The notes under the pieces: model-generated | The model's database searches: none | What the model saw: only the letters and a program-made list of their open reading frames with translations | Told to the model about the DNA's origin: nothing | Program-made: the position numbers and the translations under genes | Assembly (NCBI GenBank): GCA_937927575.1 | Contig: CALBEE010000110.1 | Coordinates: 1 to 64,000, forward strand | Origin: an uncultured Saprospiraceae bacterium | GTDB taxonomy: Bacteria > Bacteroidota > Bacteroidia > Chitinophagales > Saprospiraceae | Direction of reading: 5' to 3' | DNA: 64,000 bases | In this document: positions 9,569-19,312 of the stretch, one piece after another | Layout of the letters: every line of letters begins with the position of its first letter | How positions within the stretch are numbered: the stretch's first letter is position 1

Positions 9569-10332
9569 TAAGATTGATTATAGTATTCATGTCCTTCTCA
9601 GTACTCACGCAAGCGCAGAAGAATTTTCTCCAATATGAAGACGTTAAATTGTCTAGACCCTTTGTTTCTGTAAGCGACTTTTTTTTCGAAACGAATACTA
9701 CTATGACTATAGCAGAAGTCGAAAAGGGAGCATATGTGATGTATGTCTACAATGATGTAGCCACGGCAGATTATACAGGCCCAAAACAGTTTAGACATTC
9801 TTTTAAAGTAAGTGCCACGACTATGGGAGAAGGATTCATTGCAAGTGATCCTACCGAAGTGCAAGCAGTAAAATTGCCTTTGCGGCCAACAAAAAGCATA
9901 TCATCTAATCGATTGCCTAGCGAGAAGTATAAGGATGGAGGATTGGATATTTTAATAGATAGGAAAAAGGGTGATAAGGATTTTCGCAAAGGCTGGCTAG
10001 GATACCAAGGGGATACAATCTCTTACAATTTGAGTATCGAGAATAGAAGAGTCTATATGGTAAAAGTATCCGCTTTGTGTGATCAAAATTCTTGGATATT
10101 TTCTCCTGCCAAGGTCGAAGTATATCATAAAGGACAATTGTTAGCTGCTACAGAAATTGAGAAGTCATTAGAAAAACAAGAAGAGCGATTTGAGATTATA
10201 ACTATACCAATTGAGCATATAACATTAGACAAGATAGAAGTGCGAATTATTGCACCGGAGTTTATTCCAGAGTGGCATCCTGGCGCTGGAAGTAAGCCTT
10301 GGATTTTTCTTGATGAAATATTAATCTATTAA
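9565..10332 (+). CDS. Exported protein with chitobiase-C-like and discoidin-like domains
   Basis: A 255-residue protein with a short signal peptide (MIRLIIVFMSFSVLTQAQ). Residues ~30-110 look like an Fn3/chitobiase C-terminal-like beta domain. Residues ~110-255 match the end of the next gene product: PSEKYKDGG against PNEKYKADG, GWLGYQGDTIS against KWLGFSAQDIS, and HPGAGSKPWIFLDEILIY against HPNPGADCWLFIDEVVIE. In beta-N-acetylhexosaminidases such a domain follows the catalytic barrel, but no barrel is present here. A carbohydrate- or surface-binding role is inference. It overlaps the propeller gene by ATGA and precedes the next gene by 16 bases. Confidence 0.65.
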   Translation: MIRLIIVFMSFSVLTQAQKNFLQYEDVKLSRPFVSVSDFFFETNTTMTIAEVEKGAYVMYVYNDVATADYTGPKQFRHSFKVSATTMGEGFIASDPTEVQAVKLPLRPTKSISSNRLPSEKYKDGGLDILIDRKKGDKDFRKGWLGYQGDTISYNLSIENRRVYMVKVSALCDQNSWIFSPAKVEVYHKGQLLAATEIEKSLEKQEERFEIITIPIEHITLDKIEVRIIAPEFIPEWHPGAGSKPWIFLDEILIY

Positions 10333-10348
10333 TGATAATTTCTACCCA

Positions 10349-12388
10349 ATGAATAGCCTCATAGATTTTATTGGAAAGTTCCATCCACTTCTATTGCATT
10401 TGCCAATCGGAGTATTAATCTATGCATACCTTCACCTTTCTTATGACCTCATCATTAAGAAAAGCAAGCCTCCTGTAAATATAAAATTTGCATTAGGAGT
10501 GGGAGCGACCTCCGCGATACTAAGTGCCTTGTCTGGATACTTTTTATCATTGAATGGGAGCTATAGTGGTGATGTATTGAACTGGCACAAATGGTTGGGT
10601 TTGGGTACGGCTTTAGGTGCTGTTTTACTGTATTGGTTTTATGATAGAGAGACGAGTTCAAGGCGTTTTCTAATTGGGTATACAATTTTTATGGGTCTGC
10701 TAATAATGACAGGACATTATGGAGGATCGCTTACTCATGGCGAAGATTTTTTGTCATTAAGTGATCGTTCAACATCTGACAAAATTGAAATTTCTGATGT
10801 CAATCAAGCAGATATATTTCAACATCTTATTATGCCTATAGTAGAAAGGAAATGCATAAGTTGTCATAATGAATCTAAGCTTAAAGGAGGTCTGTTAATG
10901 ACATCAATTGACGGATGGAAGAAAGGCGGAAAGACTGGCAAATTTCTAATTCCTGGTGATCATCAAAATAGTCTAATCTCTTTACGCGCACATCTTCCCT
11001 TAGACGATAAAGAGCATATGCCACCTTCTGGTAAGTTGCAGCTGGACAAGGAAGAGATTTTATTGATGGATTGGTGGGTTTCTAAAATGAATCATTATTC
11101 GCATAAAGTAGAGGATCTTTTTCCTCCTGTGCATATCATGAAGTATATTGAATCTCAATTGGATTATTCCATACAAGGAGTGCCGGAATTACTAAGTGAT
11201 GATGTATTGGATATGCAATCGAAAGGTATCCCTGTACATAGAATCAGCGAAGATAAACCATGGCTCGCAATACAATATACTAGAGGTGAGTTAGTAGACA
11301 AAAGTCATCTTAATTTAATTTTGGATCTTAATGAAAATATACGTGAGATCAAAATGAGTAAAGTCGGATTGACTAATGATTTACTAAGCAAACTTTCGAA
11401 AGCCAAAAACCTAAAAACTTTAGATGTAAGCTTGAATAAAGTTTCAGTAGAAGCGATTTTGAAGCTTTCTGAATTAGAGCACCTAGAAACTTTAAATCTT
11501 TATGGTACCGATGTAGATGCTAAATTGCTAAAGCATTTAGATGATTTTGAATCACTTAAAAATTTGTATCTCTGGCAAACTAGTATTACTCGAAAAGATT
11601 TGGATAGGGTTAATATACCCCAAAGTCTAAATATAAATATAGGACAAGATTTAAGTCTATTTGGTGAGGTGCAATTGTCGCCGCCTACTATTTCTGGAAG
11701 CAGTGATATTTTTGTAGATACGCTTCAAGTAAGTTTACTACACCAAGGGAATAATGTCCAACTTAGATATACGCTTGACGGCACTGAGCCTACGGAAGCA
11801 TCTGCCGTATATCAATCGCCGATTATTTTGAAGCATACTGCTTTAATAAAAGCTACGGCCAGCATGGATGGTTGGAAAACTAGTATGTCTTCAGAGAAAT
11901 CTTTTTTGAGATCGGCGTATAAGATTGCTTCCTGTGAGATTGACCCAAAGCCTAATGAGAAGTATAAAGCTGATGGTAATAATACAATAATAGATCTTCA
12001 AAAAGCTTCTTCCCAATTTGGTGATGGCAAATGGTTGGGTTTTAGTGCGCAAGATATTTCGATAGCGATTGACTTAGGTAAAATAGGAGAAGTAAGCGCA
12101 CTTTCTTTTGGTTCATTAAGAGATTATAGATCATACATTTTTAATCCAATTGGTGCTAAAGTTTCAATTTCGGAGGATGGAGAATTGTATACTGAAATTA
12201 GAAAAGCATCCTATACTCAAATTACAAAGCCTGAGGATAATTTGGTTAAAAATATTATTATTAATATTCCGAAATCTAATACGAGGTTCATCAAATTGGA
12301 AATCGAAGCACAAAAACAGAACCCTGATTGGCATCCCAATCCTGGTGCAGATTGTTGGTTATTTATAGATGAAGTGGTAATAGAGTGA
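10349..12388 (+). CDS. DUF2231 membrane-PSCyt1 cytochrome-LRR-chitobiase-C fusion protein
   Basis: A 679-residue mosaic. Residues ~1-125 form the DUF2231 membrane domain with about four helices, starting FHPLLLHLPIGVLIYAYLH; its histidines resemble heme ligands. Residues ~150-255 are a PSCyt1-type domain with CISCH (C169, C172, H173) and a MPPSGKL loop. Residues ~310-430 carry leucine-rich repeats (KNLKTLDVSLNKVS, EHLETLNLYGTDV, ESLKNLYLWQT). Residues ~440-520 are a chitobiase C-terminal-like domain with the signature LRYTLDGTEPT, and the last ~150 residues form the discoidin-like domain shared with the preceding gene product. A membrane cytochrome passing electrons to or from the PSCyt1-DUF1549 lipoprotein would fit, but that is inference. 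Last gene of the five-gene operon. Confidence 0.85.
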   Translation: MNSLIDFIGKFHPLLLHLPIGVLIYAYLHLSYDLIIKKSKPPVNIKFALGVGATSAILSALSGYFLSLNGSYSGDVLNWHKWLGLGTALGAVLLYWFYDRETSSRRFLIGYTIFMGLLIMTGHYGGSLTHGEDFLSLSDRSTSDKIEISDVNQADIFQHLIMPIVERKCISCHNESKLKGGLLMTSIDGWKKGGKTGKFLIPGDHQNSLISLRAHLPLDDKEHMPPSGKLQLDKEEILLMDWWVSKMNHYSHKVEDLFPPVHIMKYIESQLDYSIQGVPELLSDDVLDMQSKGIPVHRISEDKPWLAIQYTRGELVDKSHLNLILDLNENIREIKMSKVGLTNDLLSKLSKAKNLKTLDVSLNKVSVEAILKLSELEHLETLNLYGTDVDAKLLKHLDDFESLKNLYLWQTSITRKDLDRVNIPQSLNINIGQDLSLFGEVQLSPPTISGSSDIFVDTLQVSLLHQGNNVQLRYTLDGTEPTEASAVYQSPIILKHTALIKATASMDGWKTSMSSEKSFLRSAYKIASCEIDPKPNEKYKADGNNTIIDLQKASSQFGDGKWLGFSAQDISIAIDLGKIGEVSALSFGSLRDYRSYIFNPIGAKVSISEDGELYTEIRKASYTQITKPEDNLVKNIIINIPKSNTRFIKLEIEAQKQNPDWHPNPGADCWLFIDEVVIE

Positions 12389-12475
12389 TAATTTCATGAA
12401 GCGTTTTTCGAAGTAAAAGGGTCATTAAAGTACACATCTATATTTGTCACATTTGTTAAAGATGAGGAATTTCGT

Positions 12476-12509
12476 TTTGCAATTTGTATATTTAAAAGTG
12501 TATTCTTTG
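12476..12509 (+). promoter_or_regulatory. Candidate Bacteroidota-type promoter of the SprB-repeat gene
   Basis: TTTG at 12476-12479 is followed after 21 bases by TATTCTTTG at 12501-12509. This resembles the Bacteroidota -33/-7 consensus (TTTG, about 20 bases, TAnnTTTG), with one extra base inside the -7 box. Transcription would start near 12516 and leave a leader of only about a dozen bases before the ATG at 12529, so the call is tentative. Confidence 0.35.
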
Positions 12510-12528
12510 CTAACTGCAACCCCTTGGC

Positions 12529-15500
12529 ATGAAGAACGATCCTTTTACAACCAACAAATTTCTAATCATTGTTGTATTGCTTATCCAGTCAGTAGTGTTG
12601 ATGGGTCAAGAAATATGTGATAATGGAATTGACGATGATGGTGATGGATTGATAGATATTTTTGATGCTCAAGAATGTCCTTGTGGTACATTCGTATTAG
12701 ATGAAGTAATTGGTGATTTCGAGGATTTTACTTGCTGTCCTTTCGGACCTACCTTAGCACCAGGAAGTGGTATCTATTGTCTAGATGATGGTTGGGGACC
12801 TGCCAATGTAAGTACGGCTGATTTTTTTCATACATGCGGCTTTACCGGTAATGGTGGTATTTCTGGATTTCCAGATGTGCCTATGCCGATACCTTCTGGC
12901 GAAGGAGCAGTGGGAATGTGGTCTGTCGGAAATATTATTGAAAATATTGGAGTGTGTCTTGAGGGTGCCATGCAGCCAGGCGCTATGTATGATTTATCTA
13001 TGTATGTAGGATTTAATGCAAATGATTCATATGAATCTCCGCTAGATGTTAACGTCACCATTTTTGGAACTCCTTCTTGTGGAGATTTTCCTGCAGTGGG
13101 TGCGGTGGGATGTTTGCAAGGAACTCAAGGATGGGAAGAGCTACATACATTTAGTGTTTCTGGTGCAGCAGATGATACATGGCAATATGTCGAAACTTCT
13201 TTTGTTTCTAGTATGGGTGCAGAAGCCATCGCATTTAGTATAGCGTGTGAAGGCAACCCTACCTTGACTTATCATTTTATGGATGATATTCATTTGAGTG
13301 GATATTTTTTAGAGGAAAACGAAGCAGATCCTATTGAAGCTTTTGGTGATTGTCTGAGTGGAGTGACTCTCGAAATACCAGAACAACCAGGAGGAACTTA
13401 TCAATGGTATTACGAAGAAGAACCTATAGCTGGAGCCAATTCAAATGTCTATCTCGTTCCTTCTACAGAATTTCAAGGCGTCTATCATGTCGAAGTTTTA
13501 TTCGGAGGCAGTTGCGCTTTATCATCTCCTTATGAATTATTTATTGATGCGGAAGTACTAGAATTAGAAGCCTTAGAATTTGATGTATCTTGTTTTGGTG
13601 ATCAGGATGGAGCAATCGAATTAGATATACAAAGCAATAATTCTCCTTTTGATATTGAGTGGGATAATGGCGCATCCACAGAAGATATATACGATCTTTT
13701 CGCAGATCAATATGCGGTAACCGTGACGGATAATTATGGTTGTATAGGTGATGGTATTTTCTTCGTTAATCAACCTGATCTCATGATCAATACTGTCAAC
13801 GTAACGCAGCCCTTTGGTCTAGATTTAGGCTCAGCGATTGTCAATACTTCTGGTGGTACAGAACCATATTATTATGAATGGAGTACAGGATTGAATGGTG
13901 AGTATCAAAATGAAGACGAAGATCTTTTACCAGGTATATATTTCGTAACTATAACAGATGATAATGGCTGTCAACAAATAGTAGACTTTGAGATCGTCGG
14001 CATCTACTCAGTGGAAGATACGGTTAGTATTTCTTGTTTTGGTATTTGTACAGGTACTATCGATCTGACGATAGATGGTCCTGATAATGATTACTTCATT
14101 GACTGGGATGATGATTCACTCGAGGGCTTTGAATTGACCAATGTGTGTCCAGGCTCTTATGCATATACAGTCACAGATGGAGATGGAGCTCCTTTTGTAG
14201 GAGACGTTTTGATTGAAGAAAGTTATGAGATAATTGTCAATGCATCGCACTTAGACAGCCTCTGTTCTGCAGATGATTTAACTGATATCCATACAGAGGT
14301 TTCAGGAGGGATTTCGCTATACACTTATTTGTGGTCTGATGGAAGTACAGCGGATTCTTTAACCAATATTGGGATTGGAATGTATTCTTTAGAAGTTACT
14401 GATTCATTGTTGTGTACAGAGTTAATAGAATTTAATATCTATCAATTTACACAGTTAGAAATTAATTATGAAGTCATTCCGGCTGGATGCCAAGGAGAAA
14501 ATATTGGAGCTATTAATTTGATAATTACTAATGGTGTCGGACCTTATGAATATGTGTGGGATAATGGAGAGCTGACAGAAGATATTAATGGTCTGGGAAT
14601 CAATGATTATTCGGTGACCATTACTGATGGCAATATGTGTTCTTATGTAGAGGTAATCAACGTTGGAGAGCAAGCAGGATTCGAAGTAGATGAGTCAGTG
14701 GTGCATACCAGTTGTGAGGGCGCCTCCGACGGAAGTATTTCATTGCAAACCATGGGTGGCGAATTACCTTTTACTTTCAATTGGAGTAGTGGACAAGAAA
14801 CGAGCGCTATTGAAAATCTATCAGTAGGAAATTATTCCGTAATTGTTTCTGATGCCGCAGGATGTACATGGACGCAAAGTTTTGATATAATGCAAAACTC
14901 AGAAGTAAATGTGGTGGCGCAATTAACGCAGAATGATTGTTTTGGGACAGCATTAGGAGCGATAGACTTAAACATATCTAGTGCAGCTCCGTATGAATTG
15001 TTATGGGACGATAATAGTAGTGATGATGGATTATCGAGCCTTACAGCAGGAGATTATAATTTATTGCTTACAGATAGTTTTGGATGTGAGTATGTATATG
15101 ATTATACGATTACACAAGGTGTAGAAACTACGTATGCGGCATCCGTAAGCGATATCAGTTGTTATCAAGGGCAGGATGGCGAAATTGAAGTATCTATATT
15201 AACCGCTAGCGAACCAGTTGTGTTTTCTTGGAGCAATAATGTTATGAGTGCAACCAATGAAAATTTGAATGAAGGACAATATCTTTTGACAATCACGGAT
15301 GGCTTAGGTTGCGAAGTTTATGATGAGTATAATCTTATGGCACCTTCCGATATTATGGTTTCGGAGACTATAGTAAATAATTCTTGTTTAGAATATGAAG
15401 AAGGAAGTATTTCATTAGAAATAAGTGGTGGGACGGAGCCTTATCAAATTTCTTGGAGTAATAGTGGAAATGGAAATTTGATAGAAAATTTAGCTTCAGA

Positions 15501-17268
15501 TACTTATCAAGTCAATATTCAAGATGCGCTAGGTTGTACCTACACAGATGATTATACCGTTCAAACATTATCCTTCTTGGAGACCGAACCAATGCAAATT
15601 ATTGGTCCATGTAATAATAGCATTCATACTCTTAGTGTTCAGGCTTCTAATGGTATAGAACCCTATAATTATTTATGGGAAACAGGTGAAGAAATGACTT
15701 CAATAAATATAAGCCAAGATGGAGAATATAGTGTCACTGTTACGGATGATAATGGTTGTACTTCGGAAGAATATTTTAATATTATCTTATCTACAGATGT
15801 AATAGCAACAGTAGTTCAAGTCATAGAACCTTCACCTGCAAATGATGATGGTTATATTGAAATATCGATTGAAGGCGGAGCAGAACCCTATGATATCCAA
15901 TGGAGTAGTGGGGAAGAGAATGTACTTGCTATATCTTCATTAGGTGTAGGAGAATATACAGTGGTAGCTACTGACGCTTCAGGATGTTCGGCTACACTCA
16001 CATTTACTTTTATAGCTAATCCATTAGAAGTAATGTATATAGTCGCTTACAATCCGTGTTTTGGATCCTGCGTGGCGAGTATAGAAACTATTGTGAGCGA
16101 AGGTGTATTACCCTATAGCTATGAGTGGTCTAATGGTAGTACGGAGTCTACGATTATCGATCTCTGTAGTGGACCTTATCAAGTTACCATCACAGATGCC
16201 ATTGGTCAAGTTGTCGAATCTAATGTAATTGAAATCAATAGTCCACCAGTTATAAATTTGGAGGGATCGATTTACGATATATCATGTATTCAATCTGAAG
16301 ATGGTGCGATTACTGTCAACGCAATGGGCGGTACTGAGCCTTTTAGTTATGATTGGAATATAAATGAGTTTACAGATTCTATCGCCAATCTTTCTAGTGG
16401 TGTCTATATCGTTACGGTAGCGGACGATGAAGGTTGTGAAGAATCGGAAATGTATACTTTGGATGATATACCAATGATAGATTTGAATGCTACCTTGATA
16501 CCTATAGTATGTGAAGAAGAAACGGGAGCAATTATCATCGAAGGAAATAATGAATATGATTATGATATTTTTCTAAATGAATCACAAATAGAAGAAGACT
16601 TAAATGCAACAGTAGATGACTTAGAAGCTGGCAATTATACTTTGTCTTATGTAGTCAATCCCAATTGTATTATTGAAGTAGATGAAATTGAAATCATTCC
16701 CTTGCCAGAATATAATTTAATTTTATCTCTTGATGAGTTGACGATTTTGGAAAAAGATTCGGCACAAATAGAGCTAACGATTGAAGCTGATATACTTGAC
16801 GAATATTCTATTCTTTGGGATATGAGTAGTGATTATGATTGTGTAGCATTGGATGCAAATGGAGAATGTCTATCGATTATTTTTGCAGCTAATGAAAGTG
16901 AAATTATTGAGGTGGTTTTTGTCGATTCTTATGGATGTGAAAATATTTTAAGTATAAACGTAAATGTCACACCACTGCCTCCAGAAATTTACATACCTAA
17001 TGTTTTCAGTCCTAATCAAGATGGCAATAATGATTTCTTTACCATTTTATCTAATAAGGAAGATGTAATTATTGAGAGTATATATATCTATGATAGATGG
17101 GGAAATCTCATGTACAGCGAAGAAGAAAAACCTTTAGTGGAATTAAATCCTTGGGATGGTAGCTATCGAGGACAGTCATTAAATCCTGGAGTCTATATTT
17201 ATATGATTAATGCCATTGTCGAAGGTGAACTTACGAAGTATACTGGCGATGTTACCATTACTAAATAG
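12529..17268 (+). CDS. Giant SprB-repeat surface protein with T9SS type B sorting domain
   Basis: A 1579-residue protein secreted by the type IX system. After a signal peptide (KFLIIVVLLIQSVVLMGQ) comes a calcium-binding-like stretch (DNGIDDDGDGLID), then a beta domain of about 220 residues that resembles the start of other CHU-type surface proteins. From about residue 350 to 1370 there are 13-14 SprB repeats of about 75-80 residues, each with a cysteine-led start (SCFGDQDGAIEL type), a central W(S/D)NG, and an ending such as YSVTITDGNMC. The last ~90 residues are the gliding-motility-associated C-terminal domain (PNVFSPNQDGNNDFF, IYDRWGN, WDGSYRGQSLNPGVYIY), which acts as a type B sorting signal. 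Related proteins are adhesins in gliding or surface attachment. The gene appears monocistronic. Confidence 0.93.
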   Translation: MKNDPFTTNKFLIIVVLLIQSVVLMGQEICDNGIDDDGDGLIDIFDAQECPCGTFVLDEVIGDFEDFTCCPFGPTLAPGSGIYCLDDGWGPANVSTADFFHTCGFTGNGGISGFPDVPMPIPSGEGAVGMWSVGNIIENIGVCLEGAMQPGAMYDLSMYVGFNANDSYESPLDVNVTIFGTPSCGDFPAVGAVGCLQGTQGWEELHTFSVSGAADDTWQYVETSFVSSMGAEAIAFSIACEGNPTLTYHFMDDIHLSGYFLEENEADPIEAFGDCLSGVTLEIPEQPGGTYQWYYEEEPIAGANSNVYLVPSTEFQGVYHVEVLFGGSCALSSPYELFIDAEVLELEALEFDVSCFGDQDGAIELDIQSNNSPFDIEWDNGASTEDIYDLFADQYAVTVTDNYGCIGDGIFFVNQPDLMINTVNVTQPFGLDLGSAIVNTSGGTEPYYYEWSTGLNGEYQNEDEDLLPGIYFVTITDDNGCQQIVDFEIVGIYSVEDTVSISCFGICTGTIDLTIDGPDNDYFIDWDDDSLEGFELTNVCPGSYAYTVTDGDGAPFVGDVLIEESYEIIVNASHLDSLCSADDLTDIHTEVSGGISLYTYLWSDGSTADSLTNIGIGMYSLEVTDSLLCTELIEFNIYQFTQLEINYEVIPAGCQGENIGAINLIITNGVGPYEYVWDNGELTEDINGLGINDYSVTITDGNMCSYVEVINVGEQAGFEVDESVVHTSCEGASDGSISLQTMGGELPFTFNWSSGQETSAIENLSVGNYSVIVSDAAGCTWTQSFDIMQNSEVNVVAQLTQNDCFGTALGAIDLNISSAAPYELLWDDNSSDDGLSSLTAGDYNLLLTDSFGCEYVYDYTITQGVETTYAASVSDISCYQGQDGEIEVSILTASEPVVFSWSNNVMSATNENLNEGQYLLTITDGLGCEVYDEYNLMAPSDIMVSETIVNNSCLEYEEGSISLEISGGTEPYQISWSNSGNGNLIENLASDTYQVNIQDALGCTYTDDYTVQTLSFLETEPMQIIGPCNNSIHTLSVQASNGIEPYNYLWETGEEMTSINISQDGEYSVTVTDDNGCTSEEYFNIILSTDVIATVVQVIEPSPANDDGYIEISIEGGAEPYDIQWSSGEENVLAISSLGVGEYTVVATDASGCSATLTFTFIANPLEVMYIVAYNPCFGSCVASIETIVSEGVLPYSYEWSNGSTESTIIDLCSGPYQVTITDAIGQVVESNVIEINSPPVINLEGSIYDISCIQSEDGAITVNAMGGTEPFSYDWNINEFTDSIANLSSGVYIVTVADDEGCEESEMYTLDDIPMIDLNATLIPIVCEEETGAIIIEGNNEYDYDIFLNESQIEEDLNATVDDLEAGNYTLSYVVNPNCIIEVDEIEIIPLPEYNLILSLDELTILEKDSAQIELTIEADILDEYSILWDMSSDYDCVALDANGECLSIIFAANESEIIEVVFVDSYGCENILSINVNVTPLPPEIYIPNVFSPNQDGNNDFFTILSNKEDVIIESIYIYDRWGNLMYSEEEKPLVELNPWDGSYRGQSLNPGVYIYMINAIVEGELTKYTGDVTITK

Positions 17269-17327
17269 GGCTTCTAATCTATGAAGCGATATCAAGCACA
17301 ATTCTTTTCTAATTGAATAAGAACAAG

Positions 17328-17552
17328 CTAATCCATCATCTCATAATCGATGCCTAGCTTTCTCAAAGATCTTGTACCCGAACTGCTATTTTTATCCGCA
17401 ATAGTCATCTCTACAGGGTCACCCGCTAAAAGAAATTCTGTAAAATCTTGCGCATCATAATTGCTCACACCTTCTCCTATTTCTTCAAATAATTTTATCA
17501 TCGCTCTTTTATCAGGCTTTGGCGCATCGCAGGAAAGAAGTCTAATATTCAT
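17328..17552 (-). CDS. Small conserved-looking protein, weak bL12 C-terminal-like pattern
   Basis: A 74-residue protein without signal peptide or membrane segment. The pattern IKLFEEIGEGVSNYDAQDFTEFLLAG followed by DPVEM and a C-terminal helix ending LRKLGIDYE recalls the C-terminal domain of ribosomal protein bL12 (IK.IRE.TGLGLKEAKDLV.G.P and an ending LE.AGA.VE). The resemblance is weak and by eye, so it may be chance. The ATG at 17552 gives a soluble acidic protein. It is convergent with the SprB gene and lies 83 bases downstream of the acyl-CoA dehydrogenase on the same strand, so the two could be co-transcribed. Function unknown. Confidence 0.5.
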   Translation of the reverse strand: MNIRLLSCDAPKPDKRAMIKLFEEIGEGVSNYDAQDFTEFLLAGDPVEMTIADKNSSSGTRSLRKLGIDYEMMD

Positions 17553-17635
17553 TATAAAGTATTTTGTATTTTATAATATAACCCACATAAATCTAAATTG
17601 ATTCCTTTGTAAGATTCTATGTAGCTGTAATTATT

Positions 17636-19147
17636 TTAACAGTAATCCATCCACCAACTTTCAGATTGGTATTCTACAGTTGGACTTACTTTAGTATCAT
17701 ACTTATATGAACTAAGTAACATTGTAATATCATGCTTTAAAGTAGTAAGGGTATCTTCAATTAGATCTGATCTAAAACCGCTAGTTCCTAGATTTACCAC
17801 CATCTGAGCAGTTAACACTCTACTGATGATTTGGCCCAAATCTACAAGCTTTCTTTGTGGCATCTTATTTTCTACTTCGAAGTTGAGCATATCTTTATAT
17901 CTATCAGCCACTTCTTGTGATAGTTCATATTGTAATAGATATTGCGCGAGATTAGTTTGTTTACCTCTGATCATGGTTTTGACCACCATCTCAGCGATCT
18001 GTGTGTATAGCATCTCATTAGATCCCTCGAATATTCGGAAAGGACGACAATCAGTAATTCCTCTTTGGCCAAAACTCTCTTCTATATAACCTTTCGCTCC
18101 ATACAATTGAGTGGTAATTTGAGCAGACTCATGCATTAGATCTGTCACATATGCCTTCATTGTATTGGCTTCTACAGCCATCAGAGCTAAGTTGTTATCG
18201 ATACTACTTACGGCAGAGCTACGCTTACAGAATGCAGAGCAGATGACAAATGCCGCCTGTACTTTTCCGATCATATGTTGAACTTGATCCATCGCTATCA
18301 ATGGGTGCGAACCCACTATTCGAGTAGTACATTGTTTGAGGCATTCATCTAGATTACGTTTGATAAAGCCCATGCCCATTCCTGGAAATTGAAATCTACT
18401 TCTATGCAGCAAATCCATCATGATCTTAAGACCAGTCGATTCAGGAATCAGCTTATTTTCCTCTGGTACAGTAATATCAACTATGTTTTTACCATAAGGA
18501 ATAGGGTATAGACCGGCGCTATTATAATACTCTGCAACTTCAATTCTTTGAGCGGCCACCTGTTCATCAGTTACAAAAAAATCAATATCTCTACTTAATT
18601 TGCCACTTTCACTTTTAGATCGCGTAGTCATCAGCCAATAATCAGCTAATCCAGTAAGGCCTTGCCAATGCTTAACACCCTTGATTTTATAGTTAGATCC
18701 TTCCTTTATATTATAAGTCTGCATGTTTAGGGCATCACTACCATAATCTGGTTCTGTGATCATTAGACCACCCATGTTGGCGCGATTTAGAAATCGTTCA
18801 AAAATCTTCGGTTTGATGGCTTCATTTCCATATTTCGCTACAGGCTCCATAAATAGGGCGAAATTGATTCCAAAGGTGAGCGATAAAGCCAATGATTCAT
18901 AACCTGAAGCTTCGAATACACCCAAACATTCCCTTACATCGATGCCTCTTCCTCCATACTCTTTTGGTATCGAAACAGCCAATGGTTTAGCGGACATGAT
19001 CTCACGCCATACTAGGGCAGGAAAGCCTCTTTTTTGTATGAATTGAGTAAGATCATCTCTTTCGTAGAAAGCCGTTTTTAGTTTTGATTTATAGTTGTTC
19101 AGAAAGTCTTCATAGGGCATCGTGCCCACTATATTAGTAAGGTCCAT
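17636..19147 (-). CDS. Acyl-CoA dehydrogenase family flavoprotein
   Basis: FAD-dependent alpha,beta-desaturation of an acyl-CoA (or related substrate) is expected. The 503-residue protein shows the N-terminal helical domain, the first family signature as GGLMITEPDYGSDAL (near residue 140), the mid-domain strand KHWQGLTGLADYW, and the C-terminal helical domain with GAKGYIEESF and IFEGSNEMLYTQIAE, whose glutamate is where the catalytic base sits in medium-chain enzymes. The extra ~100 C-terminal residues exceed the usual ~380, as in several Bacteroidota paralogues. No beta-oxidation partner genes are adjacent, so the substrate cannot be named. The promoter lies in the 165-base region shared with moaA. 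Confidence 0.88.
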   Translation of the reverse strand: MDLTNIVGTMPYEDFLNNYKSKLKTAFYERDDLTQFIQKRGFPALVWREIMSAKPLAVSIPKEYGGRGIDVRECLGVFEASGYESLALSLTFGINFALFMEPVAKYGNEAIKPKIFERFLNRANMGGLMITEPDYGSDALNMQTYNIKEGSNYKIKGVKHWQGLTGLADYWLMTTRSKSESGKLSRDIDFFVTDEQVAAQRIEVAEYYNSAGLYPIPYGKNIVDITVPEENKLIPESTGLKIMMDLLHRSRFQFPGMGMGFIKRNLDECLKQCTTRIVGSHPLIAMDQVQHMIGKVQAAFVICSAFCKRSSAVSSIDNNLALMAVEANTMKAYVTDLMHESAQITTQLYGAKGYIEESFGQRGITDCRPFRIFEGSNEMLYTQIAEMVVKTMIRGKQTNLAQYLLQYELSQEVADRYKDMLNFEVENKMPQRKLVDLGQIISRVLTAQMVVNLGTSGFRSDLIEDTLTTLKHDITMLLSSYKYDTKVSPTVEYQSESWWMDYC

Positions 19148-19312
19148 TAATTGTCAGTGTTGCTCATTTTAGACCGATATCGGTCATTGCTTGTTTGATG
19201 TTGGTAAAAGTACCTTAATTATATTGTAATCTGAGTTTACTTTTTGATCGAGTAAGAGGATCGACAGTATGCATAGGTATAATGGGCTTTTATATAAATA
19301 ACACCTATCTTT

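Noticed and set aside
13350-17268. DNA tandem repeats inside the SprB gene
   Set aside because: The repetition is at protein-domain level; codon sequences differ between units, so it is ordinary domain duplication and not a separate repeat element.
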